A stretch of DNA of 64,000 nt, taken from positions 2,692,501 through 2,756,500 of the forward strand of contig PUFA01000034.1 in NCBI GenBank assembly GCA_003508835.1, given 5' to 3'. Origin of the DNA: Eonycteris spelaea. Lineage: Eukaryota > Chordata > Mammalia > Chiroptera > Pteropodidae. Each line of letters begins with the position of its first letter. Positions within the stretch are counted from its first letter, which is position 1. The position numbers were made by a program, and so were the translations under genes. This document shows, in pieces, positions 24,928 to 34,969 of the stretch. The notes beneath the pieces are model-generated. The model was not told the DNA's origin, ran no database searches, and was given only the letters and a program-made list of their open reading frames with translations.

Positions 24928-25162
24928 GATACTGTTTGGTCGTCTACGGCCTGGCCACCCTGAACAAGCCCGATCCCGTCTGATCTCGGAAGCTCAGCAG
25001 GGTCAGGCCTGGTTAGTACTTGGATGGGAGACCACCGAGGAACACCAGGTGCTGTAGGCATAAAAAATAAAAATATAAGGGCTCGTAAACTGACAAGATC
25101 CTTGCACTCCGTGAGGTCAACCAAGGGCTGCCTCGCCGAAAAAAATAAGATACTGTTTGGTC
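24928..25162 (+). mobile_element. Composite 5S-rRNA-headed retroposon with target-site duplications
   Basis: An insertion of about 207 bp (24942-25148) bounded by a perfect 14-bp direct repeat, GATACTGTTTGGTC, at 24928-24941 and 25149-25162. The head is a near full-length 5S rRNA sequence (24942-25060). It is followed by an A-rich linker (25061-25076), about 60 bp of unrecognised sequence containing AAGGGCTGCCTCGCC, and a terminal A-rich tail (25139-25148). The head, tail and target duplications together indicate one LINE-mediated retroposition event. The body may be a SINE body (5S-headed SINEs are known from fruit bats) or a fused fragment of another RNA; one copy cannot decide. Confidence 0.8.
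24942..25060 (+). pseudogene. 5S rRNA pseudogene (head of the retroposon)
   Basis: 119 nt matching vertebrate 5S rRNA from GTCTACGGCC to GCTGTAGGC with scattered substitutions. The internal polymerase III promoter elements are mostly kept: the A box reads AAGCTCAGCAGGGTC with one change, and the C-box word TGGATGGGAGACC is intact. The paired ends and loop regions carry changes, and it is a single dispersed copy on the strand opposite to DIS3L2, so it is a retropseudogene rather than a 5S gene. Confidence 0.92.
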
Positions 25163-25247
25163 AACTAGCCGGGTCCAGAGGTTTTACCAAGTACAAGTGA
25201 AATGCCTCTCAGTGAAGCTCTGCGCCTAAGGAATCCATACTTCTGTT

Positions 25248-25258
25248 GGGGGGGGGGG
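25248..25258 (+). repeat. G11 homopolymer
   Basis: Eleven consecutive G bases about 90 bp beyond the 5S retroposon. Confidence 0.9.
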
Positions 25259-25573
25259 TCGCACTGTGAAGTCCCCTGCGACTGCATTGTTCCCTACCTA
25301 GGTTGACATCCTCTTTTAACCTTTCGAAATTCGCCTTCAGTTGTCTCTTGTTATTTTCCAGGGTTTACACACGTACTAGTGGGGAGCAGAAAGGAGACGT
25401 GAGTCCACGCCACCTTGTCTGAGCCAGAAGCCCTGTTCCAGTACGTGACAGCTCAGAGGTGGTGCTTCTGATCCCCGTCAGCGGTCACAGAACTGACCTG
25501 CCCTCAGCCTAAGCTTCGCATACAAGTGCTGTTTGCCTTGTAATTCGAGTTCGAATTCATTAAGAAATTATTT

Positions 25574-25593
25574 AAAAAAAAAAAAAAAAAAAA
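25574..25593 (+). repeat. A20 tract
   Basis: Uninterrupted A run that could be the tail of a plus-strand retroposon. I did not recognise the upstream sequence or a target duplication. Confidence 0.85.
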
Positions 25594-25625
25594 CCAAAAA
25601 ACCCAGCCAGAGAGAGGGCAGAATT

Positions 25626-25645
25626 GGGGGGGGTGGGGGAGGGGG
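25626..25645 (+). repeat. G-quadruplex motif
   Basis: Runs of eight, five and five G separated by single T and A bases. It lies on the DIS3L2 template strand, so the pre-mRNA is C-rich here. Confidence 0.85.
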
Positions 25646-26756
25646 ACAGCAAATTATAGAACACAGATGCCATCTACAGAGGGTCACCTCCGCTAAGCTC
25701 TGACTCGAGTCATTTAAGAATGTGGCCCGGTGTCACCCGATGTTTTGTTTTGTCAGAAGCCAGAAGTCTAATTTTTTATGTGAACGCTCCCATATTTTTA
25801 AATGTAAGCTATCAAATCAAAATTTTTAAATACCACAAGCGTTGAACAAAACACGTTTGGGGCCAGATCTAGCCCACGGGCTCTCCACTCATTACGGTCC
25901 CCCACACCTAGCGGGGTGCCTGGCATGGGCTTAGGTTCCAAATGCTTATTACGATAAAGATCTAGATAACGGATGGGCAACTGGGGTACCGTATTCAATA
26001 TATACATTCAGTATAATTTAGAAATTCCTTCTGTCACCAGCTCGCTAGGGTGGGTGGGGACGCTGTGCTCCCCGGGTCAACGCGCTGCCCCCGACACTTT
26101 GGGGAGAGGCAGCCTCTTGTAGCGTCACACCACCTCCTTCTCACCCACGCACATGGCTTCCACCACAAGCTAGGGCCGGCTGTGTTTGATCCCGTGTCTG
26201 AATATGCTACTAGCATGTATAATTAAAAGATAAAACTGGATTATGCAAAACAACAAAAACAGGATGCAAAAGGAACTGTTTTTGTTTCTATGATCGCTAA
26301 ATTAAATACTTTGGAAAAACTAAAAAAGACTTCTTGAAGGCTTACTTTTGAATTAGATAAAGGCAATGATAACAATAAAAAAAATACTAGAGCAAAAAAC
26401 TATACAATCTAGAAGTGTACATTCATATTGCTTTACCCATACCTAAATTCTCACTCCACTTTAAGTAACCCAAACTGGAAATCATAAATATTACATTACG
26501 ACTGTGGTTTAAGCAGAAGTTCAACAAATGTACCCACACAGAAAGGAAATGCCTTGACCCTTCACACAAAGACAAGCGCATGAATACATGCGTATGCGTT
26601 TAAAGTTATGAAAAGAGGCACTTTTCATGATACCCTGCTTCCACTGACTTTCCTGATTAAATGACCAACTACAGTCCTAAGGGAGTCACGTGAGAACTTC
26701 GACGGGTAGTCGGGCGGCAGCCATTGAACAAACGGAGAAAATCTACAGGCAGTGAC

Positions 26757-26857
26757 CTTGGCTGATCTTTGCAGCGACTTCTCCGGTAAAGCTCTTGTGT
26801 CCTGTGCCACTGAGGTGCTCTCGTCTTTTGTAGCTGGTGCACCAGCATCCTCTTTTC
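26757..26857 (-). CDS. DIS3L2: DIS3L2 coding exon (human exon 7 equivalent)
   Basis: 101-nt internal exon. The acceptor is excellent: a long pyrimidine tract, then AATTTAG before 26857. The donor AAG|GTCACT at 26757/26756 is weak, with C at +3 instead of a purine. The exon completes a Gly codon and then encodes 33 residues, starting [15 protein letters not shown] and ending with [12 protein letters not shown]. It aligns without gaps to human DIS3L2 but with many substitutions in the Ser/Thr/Asp-rich first half. It is the C-terminal part of the poorly conserved linker before the second cold-shock region, which is probably disordered. Alone its length is not a multiple of three; together with exon 6 it is 336 nt, so losing both keeps the frame. 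Confidence 0.95.
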
Positions 26858-26949
26858 CTAAATTAAAAAGAGAAAGGGAAAGAGAGAAGAGGAGGAATCA
26901 GTCAGTGCGTATCTGTTAGGCATACAGACTCATGGGACTTTTAAATTCA

Positions 26950-27055
26950 GAGCTACAAGGATTCCTGGATACCAATTACCCAACCACTCATTTTGTGCAA
27001 ATGGGAACCAGGCCCACGGTGGTCAGGTGACTTGGCTAAGGTCAATCACATCGCC
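26950..27055 (-). mobile_element. MIR SINE fragment
   Basis: Reverse-complement MIR core wording, including CATTTTGTGCAAATGGGAAC and GTGACTTGGCTAAGGTCA. Old and short. Confidence 0.55.
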
Positions 27056-28764
27056 AACTTGTATGAATGTTCACACTCGCTGGCCACATTTTACCTATGT
27101 CACGTTATTCACATAATAAGCGTCATACATGTGGAGAGCATCAAATCATGCTGAATTAAACTACATTGCTCATGTGTCAAAATGCCAAAACAACTAGATG
27201 TTAAATACTGCCCCGGCCCACAATAGAGAACTGAGATAGGTTAATTTATTATGCACATCTGCTGAAATAAAACAAAATGAAAATAAATGTTAACTTTTAA
27301 AAGTGTTTTAGTATCAGCTGTAACAAAATGGTAGAAAATAGGTTATACTTATTAAATAAATAAATCGAAATGCCAACCCTGATTTTCCTGGCCTTTCTTG
27401 GTGAAACTGTATAAAGAGTAAGATATTTAAAGTCTTTTAAGGTTTAATTTCCTTTCTTAAAACCTTATAAAATGCACATTCACCCAAGAAGCTAAAACCA
27501 CATCTCCCCAGTAAAGAGAGAGTCGGGCTCTGTACCAGAAGTAGTAAAACCACTCACGAACAAAAGCGGCAAATCACACACTTTTGAACACTTAACATTT
27601 TGTATTTTCACGTGTCCCACACCACAAAATATGCTTAGCCAACCACACTGGAGTTTCTGGATTCTAGGGGTCACAACCAATTCACATGGGACCCACTCCA
27701 GAAAGCTAAGGGAAACTTGTACTTATCATTTAGATATTACCAAGGCCAAAATAAATAAATGAATGAATTCTTTTCAGGACCAGCTGCCTCTTGGTGCAGG
27801 CTCAGCGTGAAGCCAGCAGTCTCTGTTCTGGGCGTCCCCTGAGAACACTGACATGGTGCGTGACCTATTGACGCTGGAGAATGATCGACTGCTTGCTTCG
27901 CCATCTAAGCTGAGATAAACCTACCAGAGGGCCCACTGGAGGCAGGGTTCTCATTGTTTTCCAAGAAGAAAACAAAGGAAACTTTCCCATTGTTGATCAC
28001 CCTGTCCCTCAGTAAAAGAGGACATCCTCCAAGTTCACCTTCACTTTAGACCACAGTTCAGGCCTCCAGAATCATTGGATGCTTCGAGAACAAAATCTCT
28101 CATACTTTTAGGTAGAAACAACCACACAAGTTGTTGATCTGTTCCGTAACATATCTTGCCGATGTGTTCTGCAGAACAAGGTAATTCAGGAAAGATTAGG
28201 GGGCTGGAAACGCCATGGACAAGCACACCATACCTAGACCCCTGACATCTGAGTTTTCGATCTCAAGCGCCGGCAGCCAGTACAGGCGAGTGAGGGTTTT
28301 CCCCAGGCAGCCCAAACCCTCGGCACGCAGCTTTCTGTGATGGCCACTGTCGGGTCCATCTCGCGACTGCTACTTTAAATTCTATCCCAGCAACGGGCAA
28401 GTCTTCAGTTCCGAAGGTTATGCCAGGTTGTATTCAACAAAAGCGGGCAAGCCGCGGCAGTGGGCTCCATCGTGATGTTCAGATATCACACCTGAGCATG
28501 ACCTTTTCAGGCTCTATGTTCATGAGGACATCCTGGCAGAAATCAGGCTTCACTCAAACAAAGATGTATTCTGGAGTTCAACTAATAAATTAAACTGAGT
28601 TTACAGCCCTGCGGGTGAGCATCACAGATATGTCTGATAAACGTGAAGGAACACGACGCCAGCTTAGAAAGGTAAATCACCTTAATAGGTTCCCCACAAC
28701 TACAGCTCACCACACCGAAGAGCCAACTTGCCAATTCAGTGAGAAAATCCACCACATTGTTTAA

Positions 28765-29760
28765 TTACAAGATCAGTTAATTATTCATTTATTCCATGTG
28801 TATTTCTTGAGCACTAGGCATTGAGGATGCAGTGGTGAATAAAAGAAATATGGTCCCAGCCCTTATGGAACATATACATTAATTCAAAAAACAATCGCTC
28901 GATAAACACACTGTTGTAAATTGTGATGAATACTAGGAAGGAAAGAACTGTCTGTCCCTTAGGAAGAAAAGAGGACATGTGATCTAGTTTAAGGGTCAGG
29001 GAGAGGCCCTGTGTGGCAGTGACATTTAAGCTGAGACGTGCGATGGTGTGTGTAGAAGTGAAGACGGGGACAAAAGGGTGGGGAATGGCACGAGGAGAGG
29101 GGCTGAGGTGGACCTTCTCGGCACAATCTAGGAACAGAAAGACAGCCACGTAGCTAGAGCATGCTGAGCAAGAACGGGCAGGACAAGAGATGAGAATGAA
29201 AGGGAGACGCGAGTCAAGTCTGGTGGGGCCTTCTAGGATTTAAGAGTCCTGAACTTAAACCTAAAGACAACGGGAGGCTGGCTAAGAATTTTGTGCAAGA
29301 AAGTGTGACATTGCCCAAGGTGAGATCGGAGCAGGCTTACAGCAGTTAGGAGCTACTGCAGTCCCGACATGAGCGGACAGCGCTAAGAAGCAGGCACCGG
29401 AGATGGAATTAAAAGGATCAGTTTAAAACGTATTTTAGAGTTGAACCAACAGAACTTGGGGTAATAAAATATGAGAGTTTAAGATTACTAGATATGAGAA
29501 GTAAAAGATTATTTCCAACTTTCCAGCATCTGCAGCTAGGCTGACAGAGATATCATTACTGGCAGGAAAGACCAGAGAAGGAGGTAAAAATCAAGAATTC
29601 TGTTTCAGAGGTGGTTCTGTGTGAGAGGCCACCTGTGAACCCCACCTGTGAACCCCACCTGTGATAAAGTTGGGAACAGTTCCACACGAAGGTCTGGAGC
29701 TCAAAAAGAGAGATCTGCACTGTGGCTTTAAATACAATTTCTGTGTTTTGAACTTCCATA
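28765..29760 (-). mobile_element. CR1-clade LINE (L2-like), reverse orientation
   Basis: On the plus strand the text reads as the complement of an L2-type 3' end: TTCTTGAGCACTAGGCATTG, 'GCAGTGGTGAATAAAAG', then GTGACATTTAAGCTGAGAC and GGGGCCTTCTAGGATTTAAG. This is the usual order for such elements running antisense to the plus strand. A 13-bp tandem triplication (29629-29668) interrupts it. A further similar snippet (GTGCAAAGGCCCAGGG) near 29994-30010 may be part of the same or another copy. The limits are approximate. Confidence 0.65.
29629..29668 (+). repeat. 13-bp tandem repeat, about three copies
   Basis: The unit ACCTGTGAACCCC starts at 29631, 29644 and 29657; the third copy is incomplete. 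Period and sequence are exact over the first two units. Confidence 0.9.
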
Positions 29761-30229
29761 TTAATTCTTTTAAGCCCAAGCTGCAGAGAAGAGATTCCAA
29801 CCAAAGTCTGTTCAACTACTAAGTCTGAGAAGCTCTTCCACCACTGCGTACTCATGTAAGCAGTAATGCACCATCACTGTCACTGTCACGGAAGAAAGCT
29901 TCGCTGAGGAAGTGACCTGGGGCGTGAGGGACGTGCAGATGACTTGAAGAGAGAGAAGAAAGTTAAAGCAAATTCCAGGCAAAGGCCAGCACGCGTGCAA
30001 AGGCCCAGGGCTGTGACAGGGCCTGACGTGTGGCTAGCAACGCTAAGGACGTAGGCAGGGGTGGAAGGGCCTGGGAGCGGAGAGGAACAAGGCTGGCAGA
30101 GCGGTGGGATGCGTCCTGCCGCAGACTGCGGTCACCCCCAATTACTCTCTCCTCTCCTACTGACAAGGACTCCAAGACTTAGCTGGGTGCGCTAAAAACT
30201 ACTTTCCTCAGCCTCCTTGCGACTGAGCA

Positions 30230-30545
30230 CGGCCTATGTGTCTAAGTTTTAGCTAATGAGATTCAGGTTAAAGCGTCGTGACTTCTAGGAAGTGTCCTCA
30301 AAGGAGAGTAGACAGACCTTCCCTCTTCCTTCCCGCTCGCTGGCTAGCATGCGGATGTGATGCCGCTGGACCCCAGGTACTCGTCTTGGTCCTGAGGTCA
30401 CAGGACAAGGGTGCTGTCTGCTGAGCAAAGCAGCGCAACGGAATAAGCTGAAGACTGGGACAATCCTGCAGGCCCTGGCCCGCCTGCCTCTAGTCTCCTT
30501 TTATGAGATAGAAATAAAGTTCTTTCTTGTTTAAGCCACGGATGT
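30230..30545 (+). repeat. Old interspersed repeat with LTR-like 3' end
   Basis: The text resembles a widespread mammalian repeat: CTAATGAGATTCAGG, 'GGAAGTGTCCTCAAAGG', then GAAATAAAGTTCTTTCTTG and TTTAAGCCAC near the end. I cannot assign the family with certainty. Its last part is the probable source of the 56-bp copy at 31944-31999. Confidence 0.45.
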
Positions 30546-30576
30546 TTTAGGATTTAACGCCATTCTCAGCAGAACA
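30521..30576 (+). repeat. 56-bp direct repeat, probable source copy
   Basis: Identical over 56 of 56 bases to 31944-31999. The sequence continues the interspersed repeat on its left (AATAAAGT precedes it), which marks this as the original position. Confidence 0.95.
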
Positions 30577-30637
30577 TACTTTCTAACGTACAAGTCCAGA
30601 TGATGAAACTGACAAGCTTGGACACTATCCTATACAA

Positions 30638-30871
30638 CAAGGGTCCCCAACCCCCGGGCCGTGGATGGGTTCCGGTCCAGTCTGCAGCTCGTCAAGAACT
30701 GGGACGCACAGGAGTAGATGAGCAGTGGGCGGGTGAGTGAAGCTTCATCTGTATCTGCAGCCGCTCCCCAGCGCCAGCATCACCACCTCAGCTCTACCTT
30801 GGATCATCAGGCACTCTATTCTCACAGGAGAATTCACGGGTCCCTGGTGCCAAAAAGGTTGGGGACTGCTG
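30638..30871 (+). mobile_element. MER1-like hAT element, internally deleted, with TIRs and 8-bp target duplication
   Basis: A 234-bp element. The termini are CAAGGGTCCCCAACC and the inverted GGTTGGGGACTGCTG, which match the MER1/Charlie family ends. The 8-bp flanks are CTATACAA (30630-30637) and CTACACAA (30872-30879), one mismatch, as expected for hAT insertion. The interior contains the GTGAAGCTTCATCTGTATC and CAGCCGCTCCCCAGC words of the family but lacks most of the longer MER1 centre. No transposase is present. Confidence 0.9.
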
Positions 30872-31943
30872 CTACACAACATTACAAAGACAAGGGACAC
30901 ATGTATTTTAAGGATATGAATTAGGCAGCATTCTGAAGTGGGGAGGCAAAAGCAGCAGAGATCTTAGAAGGCCGGAGTTGCGGTCTAGGTGAGACAATCA
31001 GAATCTGAATTAAGACAGTGGCAGTGACAGTGCAGACAGAGGTCTGAGACTTCTAAGGAGGATGCTGCTAAGTGTGTCTCCATCACTATGAATGGCTTCG
31101 AATATGAAAAATGGACTTAAATTAAAAGAGCCTTTCCTTGAATATCAAGAAGAATACCTTGAGAGAGCAATAAAATTCCGTGAGAAAACTGCTAGAATAG
31201 GGTAGAGTTGCTGGCAAAGGTTATACATCCTCATGGCCTTCGACTCTCCACTGAAAGCATTCTGCGGCCCATTCTAGTCAAGAAATTCTAGAAACCAATG
31301 ACTAGCGAGATTCTTACTCTAAAAGAGAGAATTTTCTAAAAACTTGATACACTACTAACATAAGCAACTACTCATTATATTCCTCCAAGACGCACTCTGG
31401 GAAGAAATGTCCAGTGAAATCCTCATCTTTTTCTACAGGTTATCTGAAAATCCTATTTTAAACATTTAAAAAGTAAAATGTCATGGTTTGCTGAGGTTGG
31501 CATTGTCATATACATCAAGGGCAAACCCAACACCTTATTTTGGTAAGAAAAATGATTCTGATTTGCCTTTCTCATAAACAACAGACTGACAAGTCTGATG
31601 ATTCTTAACGCTTTATAAAAACATTGAAAGGTTTTCAGATAATGACTGTGATGCTAAGTGGGGGCAATGTTAAGAAAAAAAGCAAGGAATTGGCAAAAAA
31701 AAGTTTCAATTCTATCCAATTAAAAAAGTGACAAACTGACAAATTTAAGCTTTTTCAAACATCTTTAGAGAACCACAGAAATTTATAAAAATCCCAAAAC
31801 TGCACATTTTTTTTTTTGTAAATAAAACAATTTCCCTTCAGATCTCTTAAAATCAATCAACCAGGAAAGCTTATTTTATGAGCTCCTCATTCCAATGAAA
31901 TGTTGAAATGACAACAAAGGTCCTCACAGGGGCGGGTAACAGG

Positions 31944-31999
31944 TCTTTCTTGTTTAAGCCACGGATGTTTTAGGATTTAACGCCATTCTCAGCAGAACA
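31944..31999 (+). repeat. 56-bp direct repeat, inserted copy
   Basis: Perfect copy of 30521-30576, placed 1,423 bp away in unrelated sequence. The 9-mer AACAGGTCT occurs at both junctions (31938-31946 and 31996-32004), overlapping three bases of the left end and four of the right end of the copied sequence. Confidence 0.95.
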
Positions 32000-32159
32000 G
32001 GTCTGCCAGGCACAGTGGGTGCGCATCATCCTACTAAGAGCCCACATCTAGCCCTTGCCAGGGCCAAGGCTCAGGGACACCAATGAGTTCCCTTCTTCAC
32101 AAAATCCCCAGTCTGAGCAAGCCACAGACTGTGAAATAACGCTAACGATACTGCATGGT

Positions 32160-32275
32160 GCCAGGGAGTTTTCACGGTGTTCACAGACACTACCTCATTT
32201 GGCCCAGGGCACACCTCACGTTCTGGGTAGAGTGGGGATTGTTGAAATGGGAGTAATGAAGAGGCAGAGCCAGTG
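32160..32275 (-). mobile_element. MIR SINE fragment
   Basis: Plus-strand text reads as reverse MIR: CACTACCTCATTTGGCC, then GGGGATTGTTGAAATGGGAG and GAGGCAGAGCCAGTGATG. Confidence 0.5.
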
Positions 32276-32399
32276 ATGACAGCATGCAGGGACCCTGGCG
32301 CTGACAGTGGGGTGACCTGTTTGTTCTGCACACAAGCAAGAATCAGAGCATCATAGGAGGAGCCGTGAAAACCTGCATCAAGCTCTTGTGTAAGTGGTG

Positions 32400-32720
32400 A
32401 TCGGACCCCCTGAAATGCTGGCATGAACCCAGTGAAGGTCCTGAATATCTACGGAGTGCGGGGCACAGCCTCTGCCCTCAGAGAGCTCATGTGCTAGAAA
32501 CGAGATGAAGATGAAAACAAACACTGAGAGCACATGGTGCTGCTGACGGCTGCCACGCAGTGCACCCAAAGGCAGTAAGAGGGGAGCCACACAGTTTGAC
32601 CGTGAACCCCTGGCTAGAGAGATGGGCTTGCGGAGCATTCCAGAAAGGGAAGGGCATGCGCAAAGGCACACCACCAAGAGCAAACTGACGAGGAAGGTTC
32701 TGTGTCTAAGCTGCAGGGAC
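32400..32720 (-). mobile_element. L2-like LINE fragment
   Basis: Reverse L2 wording: GCCTCTGCCCTCAGAGAGCT, CATTCCAGAAAGGGAAGGGC and GCGCAAAGGCACACC. Degraded. Confidence 0.5.
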
Positions 32721-32769
32721 CAGCCGCAAAGGCCTCATGTGCTGAAGAGTACATCTTTTATATTCTAGG

Positions 32770-33960
32770 GTTGGAAAGCATTGAAATTTTTGAGAATAAC
32801 ATAATTAGAAGTGTATTTTATGAGAAGTCAATGGTCAGTCTCTTACTCCCTTGAAGATAATCTTTTTCTCTAGCTGCTTGTAAGATTTTCTCGTGGCCTT
32901 TGGTTTTCTAGTTTCATCTTGATGCATCTAAGTTTAGATTTTGTTCTTTTACTTCTGCTTACAATTATTGGTCTTCTTTAATCTGTGGTTTGGCATCTCA
33001 ACTGTTCTGGAAAATCTCAGCCATTAACTTCAAATTTCACCTTTGCTCATTTTCTTTCTCACGGCCTTCTGGGACTTTAATTAAACTTATACTTTCTCAC
33101 TCTATTTTCTAGGTCACTCACCCTCTCTCCTCTGTGGTTTCTGCCTATTTCTCTAGATAATTTTTTCTTACTGTCTTCCAGTTCATTAGCTTTCTCTTCA
33201 GCTTTATCCAATCTTCTGTTAAACTCATCCACTGAGGTTTTTCTCTTTAAACTCCAAGACATACTTTTCCTCCCCCACTGAGTTTTAAATTTCATTACAG
33301 TTATGCTTGTTTCTAGCAGTTTTATTTCATTCCTTTTCCAATTTGCTGTCGCATTTCAGTTTCCTACTCTTTGCAGCTATCTTCAAGCTCATCTTTCATT
33401 TTTCAGACGCAGATTTTTAAAAAATGGCAATGATTCTGGCATCTGCTGACATTTACCAGGGGCTGTTTCTATTGTTTGTAGCTGCCGATGGTTCTCACAT
33501 TGACATATAGTTTCCTTGGGCGCCTGTTTATATTTATGTGCTGGTCACTGAATAATTTGAGGCCTAGGTTGAAGAATTTTTCCTTTTGAAAGAATTTCCA
33601 CTTGATTTTGCCAGATACCTGGAGGCACTATCAGCCCTTAAACCCATTCAAGACTTGAGATTCCTTGGTTGACTCAGTCAGCTTGAATCTGGGCTGCAAT
33701 TCTACGTAAGAGCTGGTATGTTTCAGATCTACCCTCACCCTAATGTTGTATAGCCCTTTGGGGTCCCAGCTTCATGTGAGAAGTCTGACTTTTGTGGCCC
33801 CCATAACCACTGGTCAAATCTGCAATGTTGCCTGGGCTCCCCATTCCAATTTCAACCTGGTAATGCCTGCCAGCCCTTTGATGCTCTAAAAAGAAGGTTG
33901 TGCATTTGGGTTTTTTTGGGGGGGTGGGGGAGGGGTCCAAATATTTGTAGTTGTATCAGT
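32770..33960 (-). mobile_element. L1/HAL1-type LINE fragment with ORF1 remnant
   Basis: On the minus strand, about 72 codons from 33295 contain FNRRLDKAEEKANELEDS followed by a second Glu/Arg-rich stretch. This is the coiled-coil wording of L1-type ORF1 proteins (NRLDEAEERISELED in ordinary L1). Sequence upstream of this frame (33300-33960) fits the 5' part of the same element. The frame is short and truncated on both sides, so it is inert. HAL1 versus L1 is not resolved. Confidence 0.7.
33918..33935 (+). repeat. G-rich tract (G-quadruplex-prone)
   Basis: Runs of seven, five and four G separated by T and A, following a T7 run. On the DIS3L2 template strand. Confidence 0.8.
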
Positions 33961-34169
33961 GGGCTGAATAACAGCCCACCATTACTATTAACAGAAAGTC
34001 CCTAGGATTTATATTTTAGAAATATCTTTCAGGTGGCAGTTAGGGAGCAGCGACAGGGGTGAGAACAGGGGAGGGGCGATGGTGATCTTTGCAGGACACA
34101 CGACGGGAAAAGAGCAAGGAAGCTACTCAGAGAGTGTCCAGTGTCACACTGAGGCAGAAGTACGAGGGA

Positions 34170-34300
34170 TGGGGCACGGAGGCAGGTGTCTCACACTTAT
34201 TCTTACTAGCAACCCCCTGAGGGAAGTGTCACCATTCTGAATTTTTAGAGAATGGCAATCCGCACGTAAGTAATTTATCCCGGGATTGATTCATCCAAGG
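34170..34300 (-). mobile_element. MIR SINE fragment
   Basis: Plus-strand text reads as reverse MIR: CTTATTCTTACTAGCAACCC, CCTGAGGGAAGTGTCACCAT and GTAAGTAATTTATCC. Confidence 0.45.
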
Positions 34301-34519
34301 AGATGGTTAGACGCAAGGCAGAGGGGGATGATCCGAGGATGAGTCCAAATGCAAACTCTTCCCGCCACCGTAAACGAGATCTGGAAGAAAGGCAGTGCAC
34401 GTGGTGGGTTTCAGCGCGGATGGGACAGTTGCCAACAATTCTGCGACTCGGTCACAGGCAGTTTTAGAAGATGCCAGTTGACAAACAGCTCGCCCTACAG
34501 TTTCACTATTTCCACCCAT

Positions 34520-34930
34520 AGGGGTGATGGAGATAAAAGCATGAGCTCTGGCGTCAGCAGATCTGAATCCAAACTGCGTGGCTTTGGACAAGTTATTCCT
34601 CCTCTCTGAAGCTCCTCCTCTGTAAATCAGGAATAGTCACGTTTACGCGTCGCTCCCGGGCGCAAAGTACATTAACAAAAACTGTTGGATACTATTAATG
34701 TTGTCGCTGTTATTAGCTCTCGCAGGGAGTTCTGAGTAACTCCGACCCTGTAATCCTGGGCACAACAGACCGGACAGGACTCATGGACAAGACAATGGCT
34801 GTGTTATAAAATGGGTCACGTTTTATCATCCATAAAATATAACCCATCTGACAGGGTTAATGAGAAGATTAAATAAAATTAATGTATGTAAAAGTGCTAC
34901 ATTAAGCACTCAGTGCTGTATAATGCATAC
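34520..34930 (+). mobile_element. MIR SINE copies
   Basis: 34530-34640 reads as a forward MIR: AAAAGCATGAGCTCTGGCGT, then CTGAATCCAAACTGCGTGGC and CAAGTTATTCCTCCTCTCTG. A second MIR-like 3' part, GGGTTAATGAGAAGATTAAA, lies at about 34850-34925. They may be two copies or one split by about 150 bp. Confidence 0.65.
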
Positions 34931-34969
34931 ACTTAACTGCACATACTTCCATGTACTTGGTACGTTCTG

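Larger units (their letters stand above)
24857..26756 (-). other. DIS3L2: DIS3L2 intron 7
   Basis: Short intron of 1,900 bp between exons 7 and 8. Its donor, GTCACT, is atypical; its acceptor is TTTGCAG. It holds the 5S-rRNA-derived retroposon (24928-25162 including target copies), an 11-base G run (25248-25258), an A tract (25574-25593) and a G-quadruplex motif (25626-25645). The stretch 25650-26756 holds nothing I can name, apart from possible decayed L2-like wording near 25890-25970. Confidence 0.95.

Noticed and set aside
24942..25060. Functional 5S rRNA gene
   Set aside because: Single dispersed copy with several substitutions, flanked by target duplications and an A tail, so a retropseudogene.
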